From a virus, in the IMG/VR virus record IMGVR_UViG_3300008113_000234, positions 1 to 35,266 of that record: a stretch of DNA of 35,266 bases; one strand, 5' to 3'. Positions within the stretch are counted from its first letter, which is position 1. Every line of letters starts with the position of its first letter. Position numbers and translations under genes: made by a program. The notes under the pieces were generated by a model. That model searched no databases. It was not told the DNA's origin and was given only the letters and a program-made list of their open reading frames with translations. Positions 1 to 6,747 of this stretch are shown here, piece after piece.

Positions 1-105
1 ACACCTGTTTGGAAATTATATAAAACTAAACTCAAAGAATACGATAAAGTAGACCATGAAATTAAAGCAACTAGATATTGGATCAATAAGGAACGAAATG
101 TTTAA
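1..105 (+). CDS. C-terminal end of an unidentified gene (partial)
   Basis: An open frame runs in from the left edge and stops with TAA at 103-105, giving 34 basic, charged residues that end in TRYWINKERNV. The start lies outside the window. It overlaps the next gene whichever start that gene uses, as is usual in tightly packed T4-type operons. In T4 the genes before 33 are rnh and dsbA, but the fragment is too short for me to match it to either. Function unknown. Confidence 0.5.
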   Translation, partial: TPVWKLYKTKLKEYDKVDHEIKATRYWINKERNV

Positions 106-313
106 GACTGCAAATGAATTTTCTCTACATATAGAGCAAATGGTTCGTGATACTAAACTGACTTACATGGATGCTGTTCTTGAGTATTGTAAAGAAAACT
201 ATCTTGAACCAGAAGATGTGGCAAAGTTAATTAACAAGTCACTCAAAGATAAAATTGAAATGAATTTTCGTGATTTAAACTACTTACCAAAGCAAGCACA
301 ACTGGATGTGTAA
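98..313 (+). CDS. 33: late-transcription coactivator, gp33-like
   Basis: Small charged protein (71 residues from ATG 98, 85 from ATG 56) that I read as the T4 gp33 family. In T4 this protein bridges RNA polymerase, the gp55 late sigma factor and the gp45 sliding clamp to activate late promoters. The supporting features are the small size, the internal YMDAVLEYC and VAKLINKSLKDKIE segments, a short hydrophobic C-terminal tail (clamp contact in the family), and its place directly before gp59 and gp32 as in T4. I prefer ATG 98 because AAGGA (88-92) sits five bases upstream and the start then overlaps the stop of the preceding gene; ATG 56 has only a weak ribosome site. T4 gp33 is 112 residues, so this is a short member. 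Its presence fits the T4-like late promoter elements found downstream. Confidence 0.7.
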   Translation: MFKTANEFSLHIEQMVRDTKLTYMDAVLEYCKENYLEPEDVAKLINKSLKDKIEMNFRDLNYLPKQAQLDV

Positions 314-924
314 TGGATGGATTTAAGGCATATCGTTATTACCTAGCTATTAAACTACACTTCACCACAGACAGATTCAATGTTTTTGAGAACAGAGGTA
401 GTGTTCGTGGTACTCGTGAAGCATTTAATGCTCGTAATGATAGATACATATTCGAAAAGTTAGCAGCAAAGCGACCAGATGATAAAGAAATCATCCAGTT
501 CTTTGTATCAAACTTTGCATATGGTAACGACCAAGCAATCTATGCTGGTCAAGAAGCAGAAGATAATTATTTACAATGGCAAAAACGAAAACAGTCCATG
601 ACTAAGATTTTCGTTGATGATTTGGCAACACTGATAACACATATTGAATTAAACAAACTGAAACCCACTGCAATATTTCAATTTACAGAAAACGAATATC
701 CTGTAGCACTAAAATTATTCGTTGGAGGTAAAATTGCGATAGAAACATTAAATATAATAGATGATATGACTGGAATGCTAGATGACTGGGTAATTCATCC
801 TTCTGTAAGATACATTTGGGAAGATGAGATGCGTAGAATCAAAAAGTTGACTGGATTCGTAAAATACGATAAAATAAAGATAGGTAAAATCTTCAGTCAC
901 TTTAAGGAAGAACTTGCAGAGTAA
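313..924 (+). CDS. 59: replicative helicase loader, gp59
   Basis: 203 residues, against 217 in T4. gp59 loads the gp41 helicase onto gp32-coated single-stranded DNA at forks and recombination intermediates. The N-terminal pattern of T4 gp59 is recognisable: an aromatic YRYYLAIKLHF segment, then a basic stretch with RNDRYIFEKLA, then IIQFFVSNFAYGND, matching T4 segments of the same order (YKLYLMIKQH, RRDKYFFQKLS, ALIFISNLVANQD). The ATG overlaps the gp33 stop as TAATG, which suggests translational coupling. The gene order gp33-gp59-gp32 is the T4 order. Identification is by remembered similarity plus synteny. Confidence 0.85.
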   Translation: MDGFKAYRYYLAIKLHFTTDRFNVFENRGSVRGTREAFNARNDRYIFEKLAAKRPDDKEIIQFFVSNFAYGNDQAIYAGQEAEDNYLQWQKRKQSMTKIFVDDLATLITHIELNKLKPTAIFQFTENEYPVALKLFVGGKIAIETLNIIDDMTGMLDDWVIHPSVRYIWEDEMRRIKKLTGFVKYDKIKIGKIFSHFKEELAE

Positions 925-928
925 TAAT

Positions 929-1138
929 ATGGGTCGTACATATCATAAAGCATCAAGAAGTTTTGATGACACAGAATTTGGTAATCGTTTAGGGAAACCT
1001 GCCAAACATTCAAACGGTAAAAAAACTGGTGGAATGAAAACGCTAAATAGTTATGTTGAAGAAGATTATGAAGATTTAACATTCGATCAGGATGATGAAT
1101 TTGAACTAGATGAAACAACAGATACTAAAAATACTTAA
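929..1138 (+). CDS. small acidic protein of unknown function between gp59 and gp32
   Basis: 69 residues from ATG 929; an upstream in-frame TTG at 914 would extend it into gp59 and is unlikely. The N-terminal half is basic and glycine-rich (MGRTYHKASRSF onward) and the C-terminal half is strongly acidic (YVEEDYEDLTFDQDDEFELDE). I do not recognise the family. The closest ribosome-binding sequence is AAGGAAG at 904-910, rather far upstream, so translation may depend on coupling to gp59. A charge-split protein next to gp32 could interact with the replication machinery, but nothing in the sequence proves a role. Confidence 0.65.
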   Translation: MGRTYHKASRSFDDTEFGNRLGKPAKHSNGKKTGGMKTLNSYVEEDYEDLTFDQDDEFELDETTDTKNT

Positions 1139-1144
1139 CATACA

Positions 1145-1160
1145 TTTAAATACAAAGGAA
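1145..1160 (+). promoter_or_regulatory. possible late -10 element and ribosome-binding site for gp32
   Basis: TTTAAATA at 1145-1152 differs at one position from the T4 late consensus TATAAATA. AAAGGAA (1154-1160) lies five bases before the gp32 ATG and is a good Shine-Dalgarno. If the -10 element is used, transcription would start around 1158, which would leave almost no leader, so the assignment is weak. T4 gene 32 is autoregulated through its leader; I see no clear pseudoknot here. Confidence 0.3.
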
Positions 1161-1165
1161 ATACG

Positions 1166-2071
1166 ATGGATATTCAATCATTACGCAAAATGCGCAACTC
1201 AGACTTTGGTGCTATCTCTTCAGCATTCGAAAAAGTCGCAAATCCCCAATCAGAACAGAAATCTTTTACCGATGATCGCTTTTGGCGACTCGAAGGTGAC
1301 AAAGCAGGTAATGGCACAGCCACTATCCGTTTCTTGCCACGTGTAGAAGGTGATGAACTACCATGGGTTCGTATCTTTTCTCATGGCTTCCAAGGACCAA
1401 CTGGTAAGTGGTACATCGAGAACTCACTAACAACTCTTGGTGAGAATGATCCTGTTGGCGAATTAAATACCCAACTATGGAACTCTGGTTCTGAAGCAAA
1501 CAAAGAGATTGCTCGTAAACAAAAGCGTCGTCTTTCATTCACTGCTAACATTCTGATTGTATCAGATCCTAAGCATCCTGAGAATGAAGGTAAAGTGTTC
1601 TTGTGGAAGTTTGGTAAGAAAATCTTTGATAAGATTATGGACAAGGCTCGTCCAACCTTTGAAGATGAGAAGCCAGTCAATGTCTTCGACTTCTGGGAAG
1701 GTGCAAACTTCAAACTCCGTATGCGTAAGAAAGATGGTTACGCAAACTATGATGAGTCTGCATTCATGGAGCCAGCAGCAATTGGTTCTGATGACGAGAT
1801 CGTTAAGATCGCTTCTGCTCAGGTTAAATTGTCTGAGTTTACAGATCGTAAAAACTTCAAGTCTTATGATGAGTTGAAGAAGAAACTCAATGAGGTTTTA
1901 TCTGGTGATTCTTTTGCTAGCAAGTCTGCTGCACAGATCGCTGAAGATGAAGATCGTCCAGTAGCATCTGCACCAAAGATTGCTTCTAAACCTGCGCCAG
2001 CACCTAAGAGTGTTGACGAAGATGATGACGATGTAATGTCTTACTTTGAGAAGATTGCTAAAGAAGATTAA
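1166..2071 (+). CDS. 32: single-stranded DNA-binding protein, gp32
   Basis: 301 residues, the same length as T4 gp32. It coats single-stranded DNA in replication, recombination and repair and recruits gp59, the polymerase and UvsY. The domains are in T4 order: a short basic N-terminal cooperativity segment (RKMR at 7-10), a central OB-type core with HGF..P.GKWYIEN (73-86), ENEGKVFLWKFGKKI (139-153) and WEGANFKLRMR (177-187), and an acidic C-terminal tail (DEDDDD at 284-289) that in T4 binds partner proteins. The protein contains no cysteine: the T4 zinc-site cysteines (77, 87, 90) correspond to the segment NSLTTLGENDPVGEL (86-100), so the zinc-binding subdomain has lost its ligands apart from H73. 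It is the last gene of its operon and is followed by a strong terminator. Confidence 0.95.
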   Translation: MDIQSLRKMRNSDFGAISSAFEKVANPQSEQKSFTDDRFWRLEGDKAGNGTATIRFLPRVEGDELPWVRIFSHGFQGPTGKWYIENSLTTLGENDPVGELNTQLWNSGSEANKEIARKQKRRLSFTANILIVSDPKHPENEGKVFLWKFGKKIFDKIMDKARPTFEDEKPVNVFDFWEGANFKLRMRKKDGYANYDESAFMEPAAIGSDDEIVKIASAQVKLSEFTDRKNFKSYDELKKKLNEVLSGDSFASKSAAQIAEDEDRPVASAPKIASKPAPAPKSVDEDDDDVMSYFEKIAKED

Positions 2072-2091
2072 TTCTTTAGAGTAGAAATAAG

Positions 2092-2118
2092 AAAGGGATC
2101 TTTACGATCCCTTTTTTT
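2092..2118 (+). terminator. intrinsic terminator after gp32
   Basis: A nine-base perfect stem, AAAGGGATC (2092-2100) with GATCCCTTT (2106-2114), closes on a five-base loop and runs into a T tract (2112-2118). It ends the rightward gp32 operon. It also overlaps the stop codon of the convergent tape-measure gene, whose own strand has only an interrupted T tract after the hairpin, so termination in that direction should be weaker. Confidence 0.9.
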
Positions 2119-4111
2119 ATGTTCCGTACATGACAGAAAGATATCTTGACTGAGACGATTCTTGATTTCGAATCGGAGACTTTATAATTTGAGTAGTATT
2201 AGAATTGTTAGTGACTGGAGCATTGACCACATTGGTCTTATTACCACCACCTCCACCTGCAGTAGCACTTGCATCAGCATTTGCTCTAGATCCACCTTCA
2301 ACTGCATTTGCTGGTCGTAATGCCAATCCCATCGCTGCAATTTTCTCAATAGGTAATGCAGCAATTGCTTTCACTTTCTCAGTATCAATCTGAGAGAACA
2401 TACCCAAACCACGAGCGATATTTACAACTCCAGTACCTGCTTGGTTAATTAAGTCACCCTTTTCACCAAGCATAAGCAACTGCTCAACTGGAGTCTTTTG
2501 TCCAGTTACTGCATGTAAGAAACCAGAAACCAAATTAGTGACACCAGCAACTGCTGTTCCTACTCCAAGTGCAGCCATGCCAACACCAATTGATGCTAAA
2601 CCTGCACCGACTAGCAGAAGATTGGAACCATCAAGTTTACCAATTTTTTCAAGACCATCAGACATTTCGGCAAAACCTTTACCGACTGCTTGCATCGCTT
2701 CACCAATAATATAAAGAGCACCACCCATTGCACCTAAAGCAAGTGCTCCAACAAAGATCAATGGTGCAGCAGTGCCAGCGATAGCACCGATAACTCCAAG
2801 ACCAGCAATCGCAGCCATACCTTTACCGATCGTTTCCCAGTCTAGTTCAGCAAATGTTCCAAGTGCAGCACCAATACCGTATGTTGCCAAAGCAAGAATA
2901 CCCAGTGCTAAAGATCCAGCGATGATATTACCTTTAACTTTATCAAGAGCAAGTGCAGCAACTACCAATCCACCAAGAGCAACCATACCCTTACCGATAG
3001 ATTCCCATTCAATTTTACCAAAGTTTTCGAATGATTTAGAAGCAATATAAAGAGCACCAGCAATAGCAATCAAACCAATACCGAAATTCTTCATTCCTTG
3101 TAGTGCTTTACCAAAATTACCTCCACCACCAGAGTCACCACCTTTATCTTCTGCTGGTTTTACTTTTTGGTCTGGAGAAGCACCACGAGTATTCTGTTCA
3201 ATCTTAATAAAAAGATCTTCTTGCTTTTGAGCATGTTTTTCTGCTTCAAGTGCTCGTTCTTCAGAAATACCATCATCAGCGTGTGCTTGAGTAGGAGATT
3301 CACGTTTAACAAGTCCTGCTTTAAGGTCACTCTTGGCATATTCATTGGACAAGTCATCACGTTTACTTAGAAGTCGTTTACCTTCTTTAGTCTTTGCGAT
3401 ATCTGCCTCAGACATCCCAGTATCTTTCTTAAGTTGGGATAACTCTGATTCGTTTCGCTTAATTTCTTTTGCTGTTTTATTTGCAGATTCAAATTTACCT
3501 GCAAGAGTTTCACGATTATCTTCAGATCCAAGTTTACGTTGAGTCTGAATAAACTTCTCTTTAGCGATAGACTTATTGAAGATACCACCAACATTGAATG
3601 CTTTAAGAGCAGTAACTTTAAGAGCAGACATTGAACCAAAGTTGTCCTTTAGTTTCTTGCCCATATCACGTAATCTATCACCCATCGTCTGGAATGTTTC
3701 CATTCCTTTGGCCATGTTGGCAATTGCTTTGGCTTCTTCTTTACGAAGTTGTAGATTCTCTTTTAGAGCATCATTGGCTTCTTTAATTCTTATCTTTTCT
3801 TGCTCTTTTAGTTTAATGGCTTCTTGTTTCGCCTCAGTAAACTGTTTGTCTTGAAGTTGAGCAATCAATGCTTCTTTGATATCTTTCATCATAGCAGACT
3901 GAGCAATTTGTTCAGCCAACTGTTGCTGGTTTGCTCCAGCCTGAGCCATAGAGGATTCTAATGATTTGATGGCAGTTTCGTTAGCCTTTGCCTGTTCTGA
4001 TAGTAGTTTAGAAAAGGCTGTGCTGTCCCATGCATTCACTGATTGTGAGATTGTTTGATTAAGAATTACAGCTTGATCTTTACCTGCATTCCTACTTCGT
4101 CGTTTTGCCAT
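2117..4111 (-). CDS. probable tail tape-measure protein (gp29 role)
   Basis: 664 residues. Residues 1-300 are charged, Lys/Glu/Gln/Ala-rich and mostly helical, with coiled-coil character around 90-130 and 180-300. Residues 335-530 hold several long hydrophobic Gly/Ala segments, and the C-terminus ends in a Gly/Asn-rich stretch and SPIRNQESSQSRYLSVMYG. A coiled coil followed by hydrophobic segments is typical of tape measures, which span the tail tube and set its length; T4 gp29 has 590 residues. Within the hydrophobic part a repeat is visible: WESIGKGMVALGGL (369-382) and WETIGKGMAAIAGL (425-438). The gene starts four bases after the stop of the shifted gp26 frame and has GAGG eight to nine bases before its ATG. 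A tail-assembly chaperone pair just ahead of the tape measure is the usual order in tailed phages. The alternative is another large hub or tail protein. Confidence 0.62.
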   Translation of the reverse strand: MAKRRSRNAGKDQAVILNQTISQSVNAWDSTAFSKLLSEQAKANETAIKSLESSMAQAGANQQQLAEQIAQSAMMKDIKEALIAQLQDKQFTEAKQEAIKLKEQEKIRIKEANDALKENLQLRKEEAKAIANMAKGMETFQTMGDRLRDMGKKLKDNFGSMSALKVTALKAFNVGGIFNKSIAKEKFIQTQRKLGSEDNRETLAGKFESANKTAKEIKRNESELSQLKKDTGMSEADIAKTKEGKRLLSKRDDLSNEYAKSDLKAGLVKRESPTQAHADDGISEERALEAEKHAQKQEDLFIKIEQNTRGASPDQKVKPAEDKGGDSGGGGNFGKALQGMKNFGIGLIAIAGALYIASKSFENFGKIEWESIGKGMVALGGLVVAALALDKVKGNIIAGSLALGILALATYGIGAALGTFAELDWETIGKGMAAIAGLGVIGAIAGTAAPLIFVGALALGAMGGALYIIGEAMQAVGKGFAEMSDGLEKIGKLDGSNLLLVGAGLASIGVGMAALGVGTAVAGVTNLVSGFLHAVTGQKTPVEQLLMLGEKGDLINQAGTGVVNIARGLGMFSQIDTEKVKAIAALPIEKIAAMGLALRPANAVEGGSRANADASATAGGGGGNKTNVVNAPVTNNSNTTQIIKSPIRNQESSQSRYLSVMYGT

Positions 4112-4114
4112 CTG

Positions 4115-4219
4115 TTACATCCTCTTTTTGGATTCGATTCTTTTCTTTTCTTCTTCTAGGTACTGAATCAACATAAAGACATATACTTCTCTTTCGAAGG
4201 GTATCATCTCTTCCAGCTC
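4115..4219 (-). CDS. frameshifted C-terminal extension of gp26 (gp51-like or chaperone 'T' segment)
   Basis: Directly after the eight-T run at the end of gp26 another frame stays open for 34 codons, from GAG at 4219 to TAA at 4117-4115. It encodes a compact charged helix containing MIPFEREVYVFMLIQYLEEE. It has no good start of its own: the only useful internal ATG (4207) would give 30 residues and lacks proper ribosome spacing. Reading it from gp26 needs a -2 or +1 shift on the T run, or loss of one T in the RNA, and would yield a fusion of about 274-275 residues. Lambda G/GT, P2 E/E' and Mu use such shifts just before the tape measure, which is the position here. In T4 the gene after 26 is 51. 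A base-call error in the homopolymer would also explain it. Confidence 0.55.
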   Translation of the reverse strand, partial: ELEEMIPFEREVYVFMLIQYLEEEKKRIESKKRM

Positions 4220-4940
4220 AAAAAAAACTTTGGAGTCCCTCCAGCATCTTAACATGGTGTCTGTTACATACTGGACAATCATATTCAATCTTTTTGGTAA
4301 TCTTTGGCATTGTCTCGAAGAATTGTTGAATCTTTAAGAACTGGTCTGAAGTTAGATTTTCAATAAATGATAATAGCTCTTGTTTAGTGCTTTCTTTAGC
4401 GTGAAACAACTGCTCACCATCATAAATGTAATCAATAGATAAAGCCATGATATCAAAAACTGTATCTAAGTCATTGGTATCAAAACCTTCTAACTTTTTA
4501 ATAACATCAACTGTAGGATACTTCATCACTACACCAACATCATTAAACAGTTCAATCTTATTTGTATGACCCTCACCTTTTTCTACAGTTACTGTGGATA
4601 AATCAATACGAACTACAGATTTGGCTTTTTCATTTTCTTCACCATGATCTAAATCACAGGAAAATGTTAAATCAACAGTTTCACCAACAGATTTACCACG
4701 GATCTGAGTAAACATATACTCTAGATCAAATGTTGCTAGTTTCTCAACATCAAGTTTATCTTGTACACAAGTCTTGACAATTCCCTTTAGGGTTTCAATC
4801 ATTGTTACTACATCTTCAGATTGCTGAGCAATCAAAAGTGCTTTCTCCTCTTTAACGAGGAATGGACGATATCTTACTGTCGCTCCACTTGAAGGTACAA
4901 CCATTGTGTAGGTTGGCGTATTCATCATCGGCAAAGCCAT
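4218..4940 (-). CDS. 26: baseplate hub subunit gp26 / tail assembly protein
   Basis: 240 residues; T4 gp26 has 208. It matches the family of T4 baseplate hub proteins (PF12322 type): an N-terminal YTMVVPSSGATVRYRPFLVKEEK segment, split here as YTMVVPSSG (11-19) and RYRPFLVKEEKALL (23-36), a central beta-rich part, and a C-terminal cysteine knuckle CPVCNRHH (222-229). T4 gp26 is needed for hub assembly. The strong ribosome site GGAG (seven bases before the ATG) lies inside the end of gp16. The 3' end carries eight consecutive T (4227-4220) overlapping the stop codon, leading to the shifted ORF described separately. The neighbours gp16 and the tape-measure gene fit a late structural operon. Confidence 0.8.
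   Translation of the reverse strand: MALPMMNTPTYTMVVPSSGATVRYRPFLVKEEKALLIAQQSEDVVTMIETLKGIVKTCVQDKLDVEKLATFDLEYMFTQIRGKSVGETVDLTFSCDLDHGEENEKAKSVVRIDLSTVTVEKGEGHTNKIELFNDVGVVMKYPTVDVIKKLEGFDTNDLDTVFDIMALSIDYIYDGEQLFHAKESTKQELLSFIENLTSDQFLKIQQFFETMPKITKKIEYDCPVCNRHHVKMLEGLQSFF
4220..4227 (-). promoter_or_regulatory. T8 slippery run at the gp26 stop codon
   Basis: On the minus strand the end of gp26 reads CAA AGT TTT TTT TGA. The eight T let a Phe-tRNA on TTT re-pair after a shift of -2 or +1, or allow polymerase slippage. The -1 frame closes after a few codons, whereas the -2/+1 frame stays open for 34 codons. This makes it a candidate recoding site. Confidence 0.5.
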
Positions 4941-4942
4941 AA

Positions 4943-5356
4943 TTATTCTCCTTTAGACATATTCTTAATTAACTTATTCAACTCAGCAGTGCTACCTGTA
5001 AAGATAACATTGTTATTCGTCACTTCTTTTCTGGATCCCTCTTTCGGTGTATCCAGTTTTTGTTTCTGTTGATGTAGATCCAATAACTGTTGGTTTATAT
5101 CAGCCAACTGCTTCATTAGATTTCCAACAACTTCAAATGCTCTTGGATGTTCAGACTGCATAGCCACATCAAGTGACTTCTGTAGTGCTTCTTGTCCTTG
5201 TTGCAATAATATACGAAGATTACCTCGTGTAACATCGAAGTCGTCTTGAATCTTATTTGTAGAGTCGTTAATAACTTCTCCAGTCTTTGTAATCACTTCA
5301 GTTTTGCCCATTGGTTGTATACCAAACTCGGCAGATAATGTATCATCAATTTTCAT
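4943..5356 (-). CDS. 16: small terminase subunit, gp16
   Basis: 137 residues; T4 gp16 has 164. The small terminase subunit forms a ring that regulates the large terminase gp17 and recognises DNA for packaging. The T4 pattern is recognisable in order: DDFDVTRGNL (38-47), a helical segment with AMQSEHPRAFEVVGNLMKQL (65-84), then LADINQQLLDLHQQK and near the end NNNVIFTGSTAELNKL (114-129), which parallels the T4 segment NATVFMGSPTELMDE. The start has AGGA about seven bases upstream and a late-type AATAAATA element before that. gp17 itself is not in this window. Confidence 0.85.
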   Translation of the reverse strand: MKIDDTLSAEFGIQPMGKTEVITKTGEVINDSTNKIQDDFDVTRGNLRILLQQGQEALQKSLDVAMQSEHPRAFEVVGNLMKQLADINQQLLDLHQQKQKLDTPKEGSRKEVTNNNVIFTGSTAELNKLIKNMSKGE

Positions 5357-5372
5357 TATACAATCCTAACTG

Positions 5373-5380
5373 TATTTATT
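5373..5380 (-). promoter_or_regulatory. late-type promoter element before gp16
   Basis: AATAAATA on the minus strand matches the NATAAATA late -10 element of T4-like phages (T4 consensus TATAAATA). Transcription would start near 5367, about eleven bases before the gp16 ATG at 5356 and just ahead of its ribosome site. It would drive gp16, gp26 and the tape-measure gene. Confidence 0.5.
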
Positions 5381-5382
5381 TC

Positions 5383-6129
5383 TTAAAATTTCAATAGACT
5401 TGGTAATCTAGTCACACCATAACTCATTACAGCACCAGTAACAAAGTTGCCTGCACCACCCAAAGTCTTGTTTAAAGTCTCTTGGAATCCAGTAAAATTA
5501 CGTGTAAACTTATCAATCAAACTTGTTGATATAACTTGATCGTTTGGTAGTTGAGTTACTGGAGTTGCAGTCCAATTTTTGTACTGCATTTGAACTGTCA
5601 ACTTCATGATATCTTTGGATGCATAGTCTAACTGAATTGTTCCTATATTTTTAGGATAGCATTCAGATAAAGTTAATTGATATCTCTTTTTATCATTGAT
5701 ATCTTGAACTTCAATATCAATCTGTGTTGTATAATCGTTATAGTAACCATATGTTCTGGTGTTTGGATTGGAAATAGCATTCATCCAGTCGTCAAACATC
5801 TCTTTAACTTTCATATCTGTATCTACATAAAAAGAAAGAGTTAAACTATCATATAGTTTTTCATATGGAACTTCACGGAACTCGCCAAACACTCTATTCT
5901 GAACAGTCGAATAGTTAACACCTGGAAGTTGTGCTTGGTCACAAAACAATAAAATATTTTGCGCTGAAGTATTGCTCCATCCTGGAACTTTGGTAATGTT
6001 TACTGCATATCTGTTTGTTCTAGCGATACCACCAGTTTTAACCTGAGCAACGAAGTTTTGAATAGGTTTAGCGTTTGGGCTTTGTTCTCTAGTGAGGTCT
6101 TTAGTGCCAAATGGTAAATTTAATGCCAT
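5383..6129 (-). CDS. 54: baseplate tail-tube initiator, gp54-like
   Basis: 248 residues; T4 gp54 has 320. The protein carries the tail-tube fold signature shared by gp19, gp48 and gp54: NRYAVNITKVPG (39-50) followed by LLFCDQAQLPGVNY, a beta-rich core, and ECYPKNIGTIQLDYAS and a QMQYKNW segment that parallels T4 gp19 LWPTNVGELQLDW and its final LALDYW. It is longer than a tube protein (T4 gp19 has 163) and has an extra helical C-terminal part, and its neighbours are baseplate genes, so I favour the initiator gp54 over the tube gp19. AAAGG lies six bases before the ATG. It begins one base after the stop of the preceding gene on this strand. Confidence 0.65.
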   Translation of the reverse strand: MALNLPFGTKDLTREQSPNAKPIQNFVAQVKTGGIARTNRYAVNITKVPGWSNTSAQNILLFCDQAQLPGVNYSTVQNRVFGEFREVPYEKLYDSLTLSFYVDTDMKVKEMFDDWMNAISNPNTRTYGYYNDYTTQIDIEVQDINDKKRYQLTLSECYPKNIGTIQLDYASKDIMKLTVQMQYKNWTATPVTQLPNDQVISTSLIDKFTRNFTGFQETLNKTLGGAGNFVTGAVMSYGVTRLPSLLKF

Positions 6130-6130
6130 T

Positions 6131-6733
6131 TTATGCCTTTCTAATTATTTTGATCGAGTCAGACCAAATTTCTTGTTTGCTTCCACCAACAAATCTTTCA
6201 ACTGGAAGTAACATTGCAGTTGCCCAGTCGGCTGAAGGAACTTGCCTAAATTGAGATCTAACATGCCCCATTAGGTATTGTTTAACACATGGTTGTGCTG
6301 CAGCAAATTTAGCTACTCCATCTATAACTTGCCACGAGTATTTTAATCTGGTGGTTTCATCTAGCCTATTGTTACTCTTGAAAGTCATTAGTCTATCAAG
6401 TAGTACAATTCTTAGTTGATACGGTAGATAATGCATATTCAAACCAATAAAACCATTTTGCGTGGCAGAGAATGGGAATACCAAAGGAAACCTATCATAA
6501 TAAGGTAATTCCTTCTTCATTTTTGGATCATACGCATACATGTATAAACGACCAGGCATCACTTTAGTCACTAATTGATCAGCATTACCACTCAGAACTT
6601 TTCCTGGAGTAAGTTGTTGCTTAGTCAGTTTGGTGACTTCTTTTTCGAACCAGCCTTTAGACTTATTAGCCACTGTGACTAAGTCGTATTTGTTGCGCTC
6701 GAAGACGTCTTTGAATGTTGGTTTTGTAGCCAT
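6131..6733 (-). CDS. conserved T4-like phage protein of uncertain role
   Basis: 200 residues. The core reads GRLYMYAYDPKMKKELPYYD (61-80), RFPLVFPF and GFIGLNMHYLPYQLRIVLLDRL, a pattern I associate with a conserved protein of aquatic T4-like phages. I cannot name its function with certainty. In T4 the gene next to 4 is 2 (DNA-end protector), so a gp2-like role is one possibility from position alone; a tail or neck structural role is equally possible. It is basic at the N-terminus and has no signal peptide or membrane segment. The start has no clear ribosome site: a CTAAATA late element lies six bases before the ATG, so the mRNA may be leaderless or translation coupled to gp4, whose stop is only fifteen bases upstream. 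Confidence 0.7.
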   Translation of the reverse strand: MATKPTFKDVFERNKYDLVTVANKSKGWFEKEVTKLTKQQLTPGKVLSGNADQLVTKVMPGRLYMYAYDPKMKKELPYYDRFPLVFPFSATQNGFIGLNMHYLPYQLRIVLLDRLMTFKSNNRLDETTRLKYSWQVIDGVAKFAAAQPCVKQYLMGHVRSQFRQVPSADWATAMLLPVERFVGGSKQEIWSDSIKIIRKA

Positions 6734-6739
6734 AATTAC

Positions 6740-6746
6740 TATTTAG
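6740..6746 (-). promoter_or_regulatory. late-type element CTAAATA immediately before the 200-residue protein
   Basis: CTAAATA on the minus strand followed by six bases and ATG. With T4 late-promoter geometry, transcription would begin at or one base before the start codon. The same CTAAATA-N6-ATG arrangement occurs before gp25 on the other strand (14001-14007). Confidence 0.4.
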
Positions 6747-6747
6747 G

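Noticed and set aside
897-1118. Open frame on the minus strand, 73 codons, over the gp59/acidic-protein junction
   Set aside because: It lies antisense to two well-supported genes, has odd composition (many Tyr, His and Leu) and no ribosome site.
1381-1713. 110-codon open frame antisense to gp32
   Set aside because: It is the mirror of a strongly conserved gene with biased codons; the minus strand has no operon or start signal here.
2772-3050. 92-codon plus-strand frame rich in Pro, Ala and Ile opposite the tape-measure gene
   Set aside because: The composition is what the complement of Gly/Ala/Val-rich coding DNA gives; there is no start signal and it is overlapped by a better gene.
4202-4222. 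Independent start at ATG 4207 for a 30-residue gp51-like gene instead of a frameshift
   Set aside because: The only ribosome-like bases (GGAAGAG) end right at the ATG, too close for normal initiation, and the open frame begins upstream at the T run; I keep frameshift as the better reading but not as proven.
5383-6129. Reading the 248-residue protein as the major tail tube gp19
   Set aside because: It has the tube fold text but is about 85 residues longer than T4 gp19 and sits among hub and terminase genes, so gp54 is the better match; the doubt is noted in its entry.
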